NCBI GenBank assembly: GCA_002104895.1
Contig: MCFG01000142.1
Span: forward strand, 62,001 to 126,000
DNA: 64,000 nucleotides
Direction: 5' to 3'
From: Anaeromyces robustus
Taxonomy: Eukaryota > Neocallimastigomycota > Neocallimastigomycetes > Neocallimastigales > Neocallimastigaceae
This document shows positions 1 through 19,262 of this stretch, piece by piece (the first letter of the stretch is position 1; every line of letters starts with the position of its first letter). The translations under genes were made by a program, and so were the position numbers. Below the pieces are notes generated by a model. The model ran no database searches. It was not told where the DNA came from and worked only from the letters and a program-made list of their open reading frames with translations.

Positions 1-1081
1 TTTAAAATTTTTTTTTTTTTGTTATAGATTTATTATAGATATTGAAAATTTTTTTATATTTTCTTTTTTTGAAATCTTAACAAAATGTTTTTAATATGAA
101 AGAAAAAATTTGAAAATAAAAAAACATTAATAAAAAAAAAACAAAAAAATTGTAAAATAAAATAAATAAAAAAAAAAAAATTAAAAAAAAAAAAGTAATT
201 TTGTGTTTAAAAATTTATTGTGTAAAAATTAAAAAATAAAAATTTATGATAATAATAATTATTTTTTTTTTTTTTTATTATTATTATTATTAAATTTTGT
301 ATATGAAATGTTTCAAAAAATGTAACCATAAAAATTTTAATATTATTAATTGATTTTAATTATGTAACAGAAATATAGTTTTATGTTTTATATATAATTA
401 TAGTTTAATATGTTTAAAATAACATATTAAATAAAAAAAAATTTTTCATGATATTATTATGTCTAGAAAAAAATGTTTCATAAAAATGTTTCATATTTTT
501 GTTTTCTTTTTTTTTTTTTATTTTTTATCTTTATAAATTTTAAATAAAATTATTTATTTTATTCTTTTATATAGATCTCATAAAACAATAAATATATAAT
601 AGTTAATTCTATTTTATAAGATTGCAAATATAATAAAATATATATATTATATATTATATATCTGTTATAACAAATAATTATTAAGAAATTTATTCGTTAT
701 AAAAATTGTAAAAATGTTTCATGACAATATCATATCATATAAAATATCTATATTAATATCTTTTATTAACTTTATTAAATAATATAATTATTTTTTTTTT
801 ATAATAGAATTTTATTAATAGAAAAAACATTGCCAGATTAACTGAAAAAAAACTAAATATATATATTATATATCTATAAATATAATTATAAAGATATTAT
901 TTATTATTTATTTAGACCAATTCCAATTATTTTTTCTCTTTTTTTTTTTTTTTTTTGGTATTTTGTTGTTGATTTTAGAGTTTTCTATAAATTATATTGA
1001 AATATTTATAAAAGAAAAAAAAGAATTAATATTAAAATAATAATGGTTATAAAATAAGGTAAGAAGAAAAAAAAAAGTATT
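1..1081. other. AT-rich stretch without a recognised gene
   Basis: This stretch is nearly pure A/T with poly-A and poly-T tracts. I see no open frame with coding character and no RNA gene. It lies downstream of the LRR gene, whose stop is at 1082-1084, and probably holds its 3' UTR. Confidence 0.6.
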
Positions 1082-1680
1082 TTAAATATACATTTTGCAT
1101 CTTTTCTTCATTTCATCAAATACTTCAGGTAATTTTTTAATTTTGTTTTTAGTTATATTTCTTTTTTTTTTTTTAAATAGACAAATTAAGAATAATTAAT
1201 TAATATATATATTTATAATAAAAACATAATTATATGTTGAAAGTTAAAAAAATATATATAAATATTTAATAAAAATTAACAAAATTATATACAGGATAGG
1301 AATAATACTAAATAACTATGATATAATAAAATAATTTAACTTACAATTCAACTAAACATGTTAATTTAATTAAAGTTATGGGTATATCTGTTAATTGATT
1401 ATTATGTAATGATCTTATATATATATACATATATATATAAATGTTAATTTAATATTAATTTAATAAGTAAAATTTATAGAAAAATTATCATATTAATGAT
1501 AACAGGTATTACGACAATAATATTTGTTATTATATTTATTATTATAATTTATATAATTTTAAAAATAAGTTATGTATTAATATGAAAAAAATAAACTATT
1601 ATTAACATACAACAATTTTAATTCAGTTATGGAACCTATTTCTTCAGGCAGTTCAGTTATTTTGTTGCCATTTAATATTC

Positions 1681-1711
<31 letters not shown>

Positions 1712-2570
1712 TATAATAGAATAAAATTAATATATATTTATATCAAATTTTAATGTAAAAAAAAAAAAAAAAAAATATTATATTAATTTTTTGAATATCA
1801 TACAATTTTCTTAAATTTTTTAGATTTCCAATTTCTTTGGGTATACTTTTTAAACAATTAAATGATAAATCACTAAATTTTTAAAATAATTATTTATATA
1901 ATTATTATTATAATTTGATTAAATTTTTATATTATTATGAGCATTTTTTTTTTAATATATAAAATAATTATAAAAAATTATATAATTATATTTATATAAT
2001 ATACTAACAGATGTATTAAATTTGAAAGTTTTCCTATGTCTGGTGGTATGGAACTTATTTTATTATCATTTAAATATCTATTTATAATATATATATATTT
2101 TAAAAATAAAAAAAAAAGAGTTTTTTTTTTTTTTTTTTTTAATATAAAAAATATAATATTAAAAAAAATTATATCTTTGAAATTTTTATGAATAAAAAAG
2201 AATTTTTTTTTCTATTTTTCTATTTACAAAACTCTAAGATTAACTAAATCCCCTATTTCATTAGGTAAATCATTAATAACTTTATAAGAAACTTCTCTAA
2301 ATGATAAATAAAAATATTTAAAAAAAAAATTTAATATTGTTAATAATAATAATAATAATAATAATATCAATATAATAAAAGTTATAATATAATAGAATTT
2401 ACAATGAAGTTAAAGCTAAGAATTCTTCTTCAGGTGAATTAATTCCTAATAATTTCATTAAATCAAAATATTTACTTTTTGGTTTTTCTTCAACATATGC
2501 ATATTTTTTACGCATTTTTTCAATATCTTTTCTATAATCATTTTTCGTATTTTTATTGGTATTATTTGAA

Positions 2571-2601
<31 letters not shown>

Positions 2602-4445
2602 TGTCATTATCATTATTAGTATTTTTTCCTAATTTTGAAAATGATAATCTTCTACAATGTTTGATAATTTTTTCAACTTTAGAATGACTCTGATGAACAG
2701 ATAAATGATTATTATCTTCTTGACTTGGAATATTATCATTGTTATTTTCTTCAACATCATTAAGAGCTTCTGTCGTTATTGTTACCTTTTCTTTTTCTTT
2801 TTCTTTTTATTATAACATTTTTTTATAACATTTTTTTTTTCATTATTTATTTATTTATAATAAAAAAATTTATATTCAAAATATAATAAAATAATGCAAT
2901 ACAATACAATACAATATAATATAATATAATATAATATAATATAATATAATATAATATAATATAATACAATTTTTAAAATTAATTATAATTATTGTAATTA
3001 TATTGAATTTTTTATATTAAAAAAAATAAGATTAATAAATATATTATTTAATATTTACCTGGTTTTGGTGGGGTTAAACTATTAGCACTACTTTTACCAA
3101 TATTTTTAATAGCATATGGTGTGAAAGAGTTTCTAATTGCTTTGAAACCTTTTTTAAAACTCATTCTTTTCTCTGCTTCAATTGGATTAATAATTGTAAC
3201 CGAATCTAATATATGAACATGATTATCTTTTTTAGGTAAATTTGAGTATTCAGAACTGAACATACTAATTTTTTTTAAGGATGATTTCAATATATAATTG
3301 CTTTGATTATTTCCTATTAATTGTAATGAATGAGTTGCTTCTATAAAATTTCCATATTGTAAAGATGTACAATGTGAAATAGTATTATATTTAATTGAAT
3401 TTTTTTTATTTTTTTTTTCTTTTTATATATATATATATATTATATGTATAAAAAATAATGTATAATATAGATAATAAAAAAAACAAATAGAATATAAAAA
3501 AAAAAAAATTAGTATATATTATATATATCTTATTCGATAATATTCTTATTTAATATTTAAGTATAAAAAATATGTTTTTATGAAATAATGGATATTATTT
3601 TTATTATATATTGATTTTTCCATATTAATATATATTTTACCAAAAAAGGTATCAAGATTAATATTATCATTAGAATCAAGATTTTCTTTTAGAGAAGAAG
3701 TATAACTATAACTACTACTATCTTTTCTATGTGTTTTACCACTATGTTTATATAATAAATCAGTATTATCATAATTAAAAATATTATTTCTAATACTATC
3801 AATAGTTTTATCATTATTATTTAATTTATTTGGAGCTGATGAAGTATAATTAGAATTAGTTGGTGAAGATTCTTCTGAATCAATTAACGTTGCTTTATTA
3901 CCATCAGCATATTCAACTGTAATATTTAAAATATTTTCGGGTGTAGTAGTAGTAGTAGTATTGGTTGTTTCATTAAGTAATTCATCGAGATTCTCAATTT
4001 TCGTAATACTTTTATGTCGTTTTAACTCAATACTATCATTAGATTCAATTCTTTTTAATAATTTATTATTTACAAGTTCATCTAATTCAATTTCTGTTTC
4101 ATCTGTATTTGAAATATTTTTATTATGTTCACTTAAATTAGAAAGTTCTTTTGATATATTTTCTTCTGTTGTTAAACTATCATTATTACTGTCACTAACA
4201 CTATTTTTTTTTAATACATCTAAAAATGGGGTTTTGCTATGATCACTATCAGTAATATAACTACTATTAATTATTGTATCATCATTATCATTCAATTTAA
4301 TATATTCAATTGATACAAAAGAATCTTCATCTATTAATGAATCAAGTAAAGTTTTTTCTTCAACATTTGATTGTTGAGTTTGTTGAGTTTGAACATTTGT
4401 ATTTAAGGGTGTTTGTATTTCTTTTTGAAGATGTATTTCACTCAT
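1082..4445 (-). CDS. Leucine-rich repeat protein, nine exons, one repeat per exon
   Basis: Proposed exons in coding order are 4445-3641, 3418-3059, 2802-2403, 2296-2228, 2077-2009, 1872-1804, 1679-1611, 1413-1345 and 1160-1082; phases agree and give about 662 residues. The first three exons encode a low-complexity Ser/Asn/Asp/Glu-rich N-terminal half, including an Asn run near 2570-2600. The next five exons are each exactly 69 nt (23 residues) in phase 2, and each carries one typical LRR of the form LxxNxIxxIPxxIGxLxNLxxL, for example NKISSIPPDIGKLSNL. The last exon holds a final partial repeat (NKIKKLPEVFDEM). LRR arrays of this SHOC2/Ras-suppressor type act as protein-binding scaffolds. No kinase, TIR or membrane segment is visible, so the partner is unknown. 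The start is the first ATG of a long open exon behind AT-only DNA. Confidence 0.8.
2896..2965. repeat. TAATA/CAATA pentanucleotide microsatellite in an LRR-gene intron
   Basis: Tandem pentamers (ATACA grading into ATAAT) lie inside the intron between the second and third exons of the LRR gene. Confidence 0.85.
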
Positions 4446-6330
4446 TTTTATTAATATGTATATATATATATAAAAGAAAAAACTACTAGATATAAAAAAA
4501 CTTCTTTATTTGAATATATTATTAAGAGAAATAAATAAAAAATATATAAAAATCTATAATATTTTTTTTTACTAAATCTACTTTTTAATAAAAAAAAATT
4601 AAAATAACCGCATTATAATATTATTTCATTATTTCGTATAAAAATTTTTTTTAAAAAAAAAAAAGAAAAAAAAAGTAAAAAATATAATCGAAAAAAAAAA
4701 AGGAATTAAAAATATATTAAAATAAGATATAAAAAAATAATTATATTTAATATATAATAATAGTTATTGATAAAAGGTAAATTTATCCATTTATTATTAA
4801 TTATTATAATCTAAGGAAAGAACTATAAAAATATATAACATCTAATAATCAGCCTATAAAATATTATCAAAATAAAGTTTGAATTAGATTAATTATGAAA
4901 TATAATTTGTTAAATTAAATATTAATTATAAAAAATATATAAAAAAATATTTAACCATTATTAATAAAGTTTTTTTAAAATATAACTAAATTGTTTAATT
5001 ATTTATAATTTGTTAAATTTTATAATTAATTATAAAAAAAATAATTGGTAATTTAATAATTATAATATATATACAAAATATATATTATAATTTATGTAAA
5101 TATATATATATGTATTTTTAATAATATTAAAATAAAATAAAAAAAAATCATAAAAAATAAAAAATAAATATACATGGAATATACATTATAATTTTTTGGT
5201 TTTTTTTTTAAGATAATTTTTGGTTTTTTTAAGATAATTTAAATTTAATAATAATATTAATATTAATATTATTAAATTTTAACAGTTGATTATTATTAAT
5301 GTAATCTATTAAAGTATTTAGATATATGAAAGATTTTCTTTTTAATGACTTATTTGATTATTTAAATATTAAGTTTAATAATTTGTTCATCTAATTTGAT
5401 ATTAAAAATCATTTTTCAAAATATTTATATATTTATATCAATTTATCATAATTATTAATATATAATTATATTTTTGAAATTTTTTTTTTATTTTTATCAT
5501 TTTTTAATATCAGAAAAGAATAAAAAAGAAAAAAGAAAAAAAGAAAAAAAGAAATAACTTTATATTTTTTTTAAATAGTAAAATTAAGTACTTATTTATT
5601 AAAAGATAATCAAAATTTAAAATATATAATATCTATTTAATATTTAATACAGTAAGTATATTACATAATATTACATTCTTCTATATATATATTATATTTT
5701 TTTTCATATATAAATAATATTATATAGTATTAAAAATTATTATATATAAAATAAGAAAAAATATTTTTTGATATATGAAAAGTGAAATTTTTCTTTGTAT
5801 TAATATATTGTATTAATATATTGTATTAATGAAAAAATAAAAAAGATAAAAAAAGTAAAATATTTATTTGTTTTATTGTAGCATTTTGTAATTATACAAA
5901 CAAAATAAAATAAAAAAAAAAAAGAAAAAAGAAGTCGAAATGTAATTAGTTACTATTATTTTCTTCTTTTTCTTTTTCTCTTTTTTTTTACTTTATTTAA
6001 TTTTTGATAATTATTAAAATGTGATAATCATTTTATTTTTATACATATGTAAAAAAACTGATAAAACAAAAATAAAATTAAAAAATATTGGTAATGTGTG
6101 TTTTGTTTTTGTTTATCCAACAAACGTTTAAATTGATTTTAATATAATACTTGATTGTTTAATATTACAATGCTATTAATTATGTTTTGTAATAAAAGAA
6201 TAAAATATATTCCTTATTAAATTTAGTTTATACATATATAAATTTATATATTTATTTATTTATTTATTTATTTATTATATTTATTACTTTATTGTGATGT
6301 GACTTGAGGTGATTTAAAAAGAAATCAATT
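4446..6330. other. Intergenic AT-rich DNA
   Basis: This holds the upstream region of the LRR gene and the downstream region of the doublecortin gene, both on the minus strand. It has A/T tracts and a short TTTA run near 6248-6275. I found no gene here. Confidence 0.6.
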
Positions 6331-9184
6331 TTATTCATCTGTTTTTCTTGGCATAGTTAAATTATGATTTGTATTACTGGATTCTGAAGTAAATTCTTTT
6401 AATTCTTTTTCTTTTGCACTTGGAGGTCTTGAGTTAGATTTTGCAGATAGTGGTTTTTCATTATTTTGACCTAACTCATGTTCATTTAAAATATTTGGAT
6501 TAGTATCAATAACTACATTAGATTTTTCTTTCGATTTAGTTTTAGATAAACATGATTTAAGTTCATAATCTTTAAAAAAAAAATTATAAAAAATTCAAAT
6601 TAATTAATTAATTATTATTATTTTTTAATTCTAATTAAATATATTTAATAAAAAAAATGTGATTAACAAAATATATAATATATAAATAAATATATTTATT
6701 TATATATTTTAATATTTTTTTATTCTTTAATTTATATAAAATATAATAATACAATGATTCTTTTCATACCACAAAATTCTTTTGGTTTTGTAGTTACTGG
6801 ACGATTTTCACCTGAATTATTTCTCATACATGATCTTAATGTATTTCCTTGTTCAGTTTTAACTTTTCTTAAATTATTAGGATCTTCTTTATTAATATCT
6901 TTGAAATCAGATGCTGATCTTGAATGGCTTTTTGTAATCATATTTAAATCTTTATTTTCAATACTTTTACTTCTACTTCTACTAATACTTCTACCTTTAC
7001 TTCTACTTCTACTTCTACTTCTACTTTTTACTTCATTATTATTATTATTATTATTATTGTTATTATTGTTATTAGTTTGTTCTATACTTCTACTTCTACT
7101 TTTACTTCTTCCTCTACTAAGACTTCTACCTCTGTTATTTTCTTCATTCATTCCTTTATTTTCATCGTTAAATGTATTACTTTTACCATAATTATGCCTT
7201 CTATTTCTTTTATAAGAATTAATATTATATTTAATATTAATAAATGGTTCATTATAACTAGCTGCCACATATTCTTGTTCATTTTCTAATTGTTGAATAC
7301 TTGTAATTTTTTTTCCTGACATATTATATAATATTTTAATACAACCTGTAATTAAATGCATATTATCGTCAATAAAACGAATAAGCTAGAATAACCCAAT
7401 ATATATGTATATAATATAATACAATTATATGCATTTTTTTTCAATTTATAAGGTAAATATTAATATTAATAAATAATAATTAAAAAAATTATTTTTTTAA
7501 AATTATATATTATTATTGTTGTTGTGGTTTTTATTGTTATTTTTGAATAAAAAAAAAAAAAAAAAGAAATACCTTTTCAAATGTTGGGAATTTTTGTGAA
7601 GTAACACGAATATTTGTTGGAATACTTAAGGCGTCACCATTTGGATATACATGAATAATCATTGGATCAACCTTTATTATTATAAATAAATATTATAAAA
7701 TAAAATATTAATAATAAAAGTTAATTAATTTCAATTTTTTATAATTATTTTAATAATATAAATTAAGAAATTATATAATTAATTATTAATAATATATTTA
7801 TTAAATATTAATTATATTTGATAATATTTTAAAAAAAAAAAGTTTATATATATTAACCTTCACAACTTCTTCTGGTACTGTTTTATATGATTGATCTTTC
7901 CTTAATAATTCTTTACCTGTAATAATATAATGTTTATCATCTTCAATTTCTTCAATTTTTTGAATTCTTTTAAAAGTATTAATATCAAAAATTCTTCTTG
8001 CATTCCAAAATTCTGAACATGTTTCACGTATACTTAAAATCATTGCTAAAAGAGATGAACTATTATTATAATTTAAAACAAAACGTGTACCAGTAGTATA
8101 GTAATCCCCATTTTTATGTAAATATATACGATAACCTTTTGTCTTTTTTTTTCATTTATATATATATTTTGTTTAAAAATTAATTATAAAATGATACATA
8201 CCAAATATTATATATATTAATTATTTATTCAAATATATTATACATAATACAAATTATTAAATTAAAAAAAAAAAAATAAATTATTATATATATATATATA
8301 TATATTTCTTTTTTAAAAAAACTAATAATAATAATAATAATAATATATAATAATAATATATGATAATAATAATAATAATTAAAAAATAAAAAATAAAATT
8401 AAAAAAAACTTACTTCTCTATCAAATACTTTTTCAGGTGCAACTGTAACAAGTGAACGATTAATAATACGATTACCAATTTCTCTATTTTTTTGTTTATA
8501 ACGTATTCTTTTTTCTTCTTGATCAATTCTTTCTAATTTAAATTTTCTTAATAATTCTCTTTTTTTACTATGTTCTTCTATATCTCTATTTCTTTGAGTA
8601 ATAACTTCTCTTTTTGTTTCTAATATATTTAATCTTTGTTGTTCTCTTTGATAAATCCAATTATTCTTCTTTTTTCTATATCTTTCATCAATTATCATAT
8701 GCTTTTTTTGTTCTTCTGCATCTCTTTGTAATTGATATTCTTTATTTTCTTGAATGGTTCGATAATTAATATTCAAATTTAATCGTTCATGTCTACATGC
8801 TGCAATATATCTAATAATAAGTTGTTATTATTATTATTATTATTATATCAATTTTTTCAATTATATGAAAAAATAAAAAATATTAAAAAAAATTATTAAA
8901 TAAATTATAAATTATATATTATTGTCATTTTTCAATATTTAATTATTTACTTTTCACCATCAATTAATTCAGAACAATCATATACTTCTTTTCCTGTATT
9001 TAAATTAAAAATTTGACAGTTACTTTTAACAAGTTGAGCTGCCTTAATGACACTTATTACAAACTTTTTTATTTTTTAATTTTTAGTGAATAAAAGGCAA
9101 ATAAATTAAATTTAAATTAATTTTTTAAAGAAAAATAAAAAAAAGTATTTTAATATATAAAATCTTTATAATTTTTTTTTTGAA

Positions 9185-9228
<44 letters not shown>

Positions 9229-9688
9229 TTTCGGTAATTCATACCTGTTCCCAATTTCTATATAACTTTTCAGTAACTAGCATTTTTTTACCAATGAAAA
9301 ATGGATCATTATTTCTGAAAATGTAAATATATATACCTCCAGTATCTGTATAAGATTTAGTTGAATTTCTAGAAAGAGCATTTGATGTTTCATTTTTATT
9401 ATTTAAATCATTATTGTTTTCATCATCATAATTATTATTATCATTATTATTATTATTATTATTTAATCCTCTTATTTTACCATCACCTCTAGTTTTTGAT
9501 CTGGATTTTGATTTAAAACCATCATTTTCCATATCATCATTACCTCCTATATTATCTCTATATCTGAATGGTTTTCTACTAAGATCTTTATTTGATAAAG
9601 GAAACATATATTCACAAACTTTGTCTTGACTTTTACTTTCAGTAGCCATTATAGGACCACTACTGTCTGAAGTATTTAAATCAGGCAT
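6331..9688 (-). CDS. Three-doublecortin-domain protein with Arg/Ser-rich tail
   Basis: Proposed exons are 9688-9245, 9063-8951, 8810-8414, 8142-7858, 7671-7573, 7385-6770 and 6569-6331; phases agree and give about 730 residues. DCX domains bind and stabilise microtubules. DCX1 (about residues 117-193) contains IFRNNDPFFIGKK, then NLNTGKEVYDCSELIDGEKY. A highly charged, probably coiled-coil linker follows (about 195-318). DCX2 (about 319-410) starts YRIYLHKNGDYYTTG and has RRIFDINTFKRIQKIEEIED. DCX3 (about 414-500) starts IIHVYPNGD and has LYNMSGKKITSIQQLENEQEYVAAS. Each follows the DCX pattern of xxNGD, a middle helix, and LxGxxxxxxxxLxDGxxYVA. After DCX3 come two Arg-Ser blocks split by an Asn run, then a Ser/Pro-rich end. 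A role in cytoskeleton or zoospore flagellum is inference. Three domains rather than two tandem ones, plus an RS tail, is uncommon. Confidence 0.85.
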
Positions 9689-10259
9689 TTTTTTTTATTC
9701 AAATCTTTTTTTTTTTTTTTAATGTATTACAATATATATTTTTTATTGATAATAAATATACTTTTCCAATACTATATATGCTTTATATCTAAGTATTTAT
9801 AATTTAAAACAAATTTTGATTTTAATTTTTATGTAAAAAATATTATTCAAAAATGAAAGTATTTTCTTATTTATTTTTAAGAAATTTCATAATATTTAAA
9901 TAGAATTATTGAAAAAATTATTAATAAAAAAAGAATGAAAAAAAAAGGAAATAATTAAAAATAAAAAAAAAAAAGAAAAAAAGAATAAGGAAAGAATAAA
10001 AAAAATTAGAATATTAATATATTAATAATTAAAAATAATTATTGATTTAAACTATAAAAAATATATATTCTTTTTTATTTTGAAAAAAAAAATCAAATAG
10101 TATAATAAAATAGAATAAATATAAAAATATATTTGGATAAAAATAAAATTAAAATCAAAATTTTAAAAAATATGAATTTTAATAGATTATTAATCATAAA
10201 TATAATAAATTTTATTTATTATATCATAAAGTAATGATAATAATTTATTATTATTATTA

Positions 10260-10503
<244 letters not shown>

Positions 10504-11049
10504 CATTATTACTTATTAATTTCTTTTTTTTTTTAAGTTGTATATAAATAAATAGTATATATCATTAGATAGGTTAAATATAGTAATGTATTTGTCTCAC
10601 TCAATTCAATCATACCATAAATAAAATTTTTCCATAAACTTTAAATAGTTAAATAATTTATATTTTATATAAAAAAAAAGATATATTATATAATTATTAT
10701 AAAATATATATATAAACAATGTAAAATGTATATTGAAAAATATTTATTGTTAATATGATATATATATGTATTTAAAAGCACTTTTATATATAATTGAATA
10801 AATTTTTTTTGTTTTCGTTCAAAATATTAATAAATTTTGAAAAATATAAATATAAAGTTTATTTATTAAAATGCTTAAAATGTTGTAATATTACTTAAAC
10901 TGTTATTTTAATTAAATAGCCAATGATGTAAAAAGAATAATTAATAATTTTACTTACAAAAATAATAATATAATTTTACATAAAATTTTATAAAAAGTTT
11001 TTCTATTATTTTATTATTTAATTAATTATATTAATTAATTAATTAACAA

Positions 11050-11190
<141 letters not shown>

Positions 11191-11634
11191 TAACCTTTTT
11201 TTCATAAAAAATTATATAAAAATATCTTGTTTAAAAATAATACAGTATACCATGTCGATTTACTGCATTACTTTTAAACATGATATTATTTAATGTGTTA
11301 TAATATGTCAATTATAAAATATATTATTATTATCATTAAAAATATATCATTATTTACTTTCTTATAAATTTCAATAAAAATATATAAATGATAAATTTTT
11401 ATTTAATAATTCTTTATTTTTATAATTTTTTATTTTTATAATTTTTTATTTTTATACAATATTTTATTATAAGATATTTAAAAAAAAAATATTTTTTTTT
11501 AAGAATAGGTATTAATTTACATATTATTTTTGTTTCTATTTTGTAATGATCTTTAATATTTAGAGAATTTTCATTATACGGATTTATAGATTGAACTTTC
11601 TTTTAAATTAATTTTTAAAATATTGCTGTAATAT

Positions 11635-12321
11635 TTATACAAGAACCTTGTAATCATTATTATTATCTTCGGTGGGACTTACAAATTCTTTTACAGTATC
11701 TGGCTTATTATTATCATTCCTGGAATTTGATCTAATATGCATTATTAATAAAACTATTTGGACAATAATACTAACTATAACTGTAATAGCACAAATTATT
11801 AACTTTTTTTTCTTTCCATAATAAAGTTTATTCAAATAATTTTTTAAATAATCATCTAATATTTCTTTATCAATATCCTCTTGTGGTACTATATTGATAT
11901 TCTGTATTATAGTACCTATACTACTGCAAAGGCAAATAATGGGTGCAATGATATAAAAAAAACTACTACAACAACCTTTTCTATTATAACAAAAATAGAC
12001 AAAACATGATAAAAGGAAAATACAGATAATTGCTTCACCAATAGAAATTGATTGATCAAAGAAAAAGCCTATACCTGCACTATCACTATATGTTGGGAAA
12101 TCATGTTTAATTTTCCGTAATGCTGAATAAGATTTCTTGGTCATATTTCTATATGTATCAAATATATTAGTTGGTTGATCATCTTGTAGATAGAGAGAGA
12201 AATTATAGCATCTATATTTCGATAAATAGGTAAAACTACGATATATTAATACCAGAACTTCCACAACAAAAATTACAATAATTGCACGTAAAAAAGATTG
12301 ACTTGAAGTTTTACTCTTCAT
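11635..12321 (-). CDS. Orphan four-span membrane protein
   Basis: This is a single-exon gene of 228 residues whose family I do not recognise. Four hydrophobic segments are visible: about 11-32 (LRAIIVIFVVEVLVLIY), 92-112 (IGEAIICIFLLSCFVYFCY), 119-140 (SSFFYIIAPIICLCSSIGTII) and 174-196 (KKLIICAITVIVSIIVQIVLLIM). Between spans 1 and 2 is a polar loop of about 60 residues with a possible N-glycosylation site (NFS) and one Cys. Spans 2 and 3 are Cys-rich and joined by a short RKGCC turn. The C-tail is polar (SRNDNNKPDT...) and ends KVLV. The tetraspan layout resembles SUR7/PalI or claudin-like proteins, but their signature motifs are not evident, so no function is assigned. The ATG opens the frame directly behind AT-only DNA. 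Confidence 0.75.
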   Translation of the reverse strand: MKSKTSSQSFLRAIIVIFVVEVLVLIYRSFTYLSKYRCYNFSLYLQDDQPTNIFDTYRNMTKKSYSALRKIKHDFPTYSDSAGIGFFFDQSISIGEAIICIFLLSCFVYFCYNRKGCCSSFFYIIAPIICLCSSIGTIIQNINIVPQEDIDKEILDDYLKNYLNKLYYGKKKKLIICAITVIVSIIVQIVLLIMHIRSNSRNDNNKPDTVKEFVSPTEDNNNDYKVLV

Positions 12322-13601
12322 TTTTTTTATTTTTAATAATTATTTTTTTCTTTTTCTATTCTTCAACTTATATATTTATTCTTAGAAAGTTTTCAATTTA
12401 TGACTGTGATGTACTTTTTTGTAATATTTTATTAAATTGATAAATGTATTTTATTTTTTGCGAAATATTCTTATATAAATAAAAAAAAATTGTTATTAGA
12501 ATGCTTTTAATATATATAAAAGATATATATTATAAGTTATATATATTACTATTTTATTTTATTTTTTTATATGTTCGTTTTTTTAAAAGATGTTTTTTGA
12601 AAAAAAAAAAAAAAAAAAAAAAAAAGATTTCTTTCTTTATATATATATATATATGTATTATTATCTTTTTTTTTTTTTTATGTATTGACATATTTTTTTT
12701 ATAGACTTATCATGTGATTTTTTCACATGAATGTATGTATTGACATAAATTAAAAAAAAAAATAATAAATAAATAAATTAATAATAAAGTTTGTATTCTT
12801 AATAATTAATTGATTTTTAATATTTATTAATAACTGTTTGAAATAAACCAATAAATATAAATTTTATTCTTGTGTATTTTTAACGGTACAATTTCAAACA
12901 TTATTAATATATTATTTTATTAATAAATAAAGTTTATTTTTATATCATAAATCTAAAATAATATAAATTATATTTTTTTTGTTTTTAACAAATATTACCA
13001 AACTAAACAAATTATTACAAAAAAAAAAGGGGGCTTTTTGTATTTTTATATATATAATAAAATTTTTAAATAATAATAATAAAGATAAAAAGTAAATAGT
13101 TAATATATTATAAATTTATAAATTTCACATGGAAGTAGAAATAAAGATATGGTAAAATATCTTTATTAATTGAATATGATATGGGATAAAAAGTATAGAA
13201 AAATAAATTAAATACCAATGAAAGATGCCATAAATTATTTTATTGATATTAAAAAAACATAAATGATGATTTTATATAAATATTTTTATTCTCATTTTAA
13301 TTATAGAATGATCTTCAATTTCAATAATAAATTAAAGACCATTCTATAAAAAAAAATATATAAAAAAAGTATATAAAAATAAATATAAAAATAAATCCCT
13401 TTTTTTTTTTAATAAAAAAATTTTTAATATGGTTCCAAGAAATTATAATTATAATTCTATAATGTTTATTACATATTATTTTTATTAATTATTGATTATA
13501 TATTTTTTACTTTATTTTTTTTTTACAGTAAAAAAAAGGGTATCATATCATATATATAAATAATAGAATTATTATTAATTATTATTATAATAATAATAAT
13601 A

Positions 13602-13655
<54 letters not shown>

Positions 13656-13769
13656 TTTTAAATATTATTATTATTATTATTAATTTTTAAATATTATTAT
13701 TATTATTATTAATTTTTAAATATTATTATTATTATTATTATTAATTTTTAAATATTATTAATTATTAAA

Positions 13770-13828
<59 letters not shown>

Positions 13829-14079
13829 AATTATTATTATTATTACTATTATTATTATTATTATGTTGTTGTTGTTGTTGTTACTAACTAATATATATAT
13901 ATATAGATATTAAAATATAATTTGATAATAATAATTTTTTAATATAAAGATATATAATTTTATAAAATAATATTTTATATAACTATTATAATTGAAAAAT
14001 AATAGATAATAGATATATATATATATATTTATTTATTTATTTTACATATAGAATAAAGAAATCTTTTGGGGGAATTTTA
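12322..14079. other. Intergenic region with poly-A and TTA arrays
   Basis: No gene is recognised. It contains a 25-nt A run near 12600, TTA arrays interleaved with TTAATTTTTAAATA spacers around 13570-13860, and a short TTG run near 13864-13880. Confidence 0.6.
13570..13862. repeat. TTA arrays with repeated TTAATTTTTAAATA spacer
   Basis: TTA trinucleotide runs are interrupted several times by the same short spacer, so a higher-order unit has been tandemly copied. Confidence 0.85.

Positions 14080-19262
<5,183 letters not shown>

Noticed and set aside
3961-4242. Plus-strand open frame opposite the first LRR-gene exon
   Set aside because: It is the antisense shadow of a Ser/Asn-rich exon and is made of Leu, Ser, Ile and Phe with no domain.
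6754-7289. Plus-strand Leu-rich and Ser/Thr-rich frames opposite the RS tail
   Set aside because: They are the reverse complement of AGA/AGT-rich Arg-Ser codons of the doublecortin gene.
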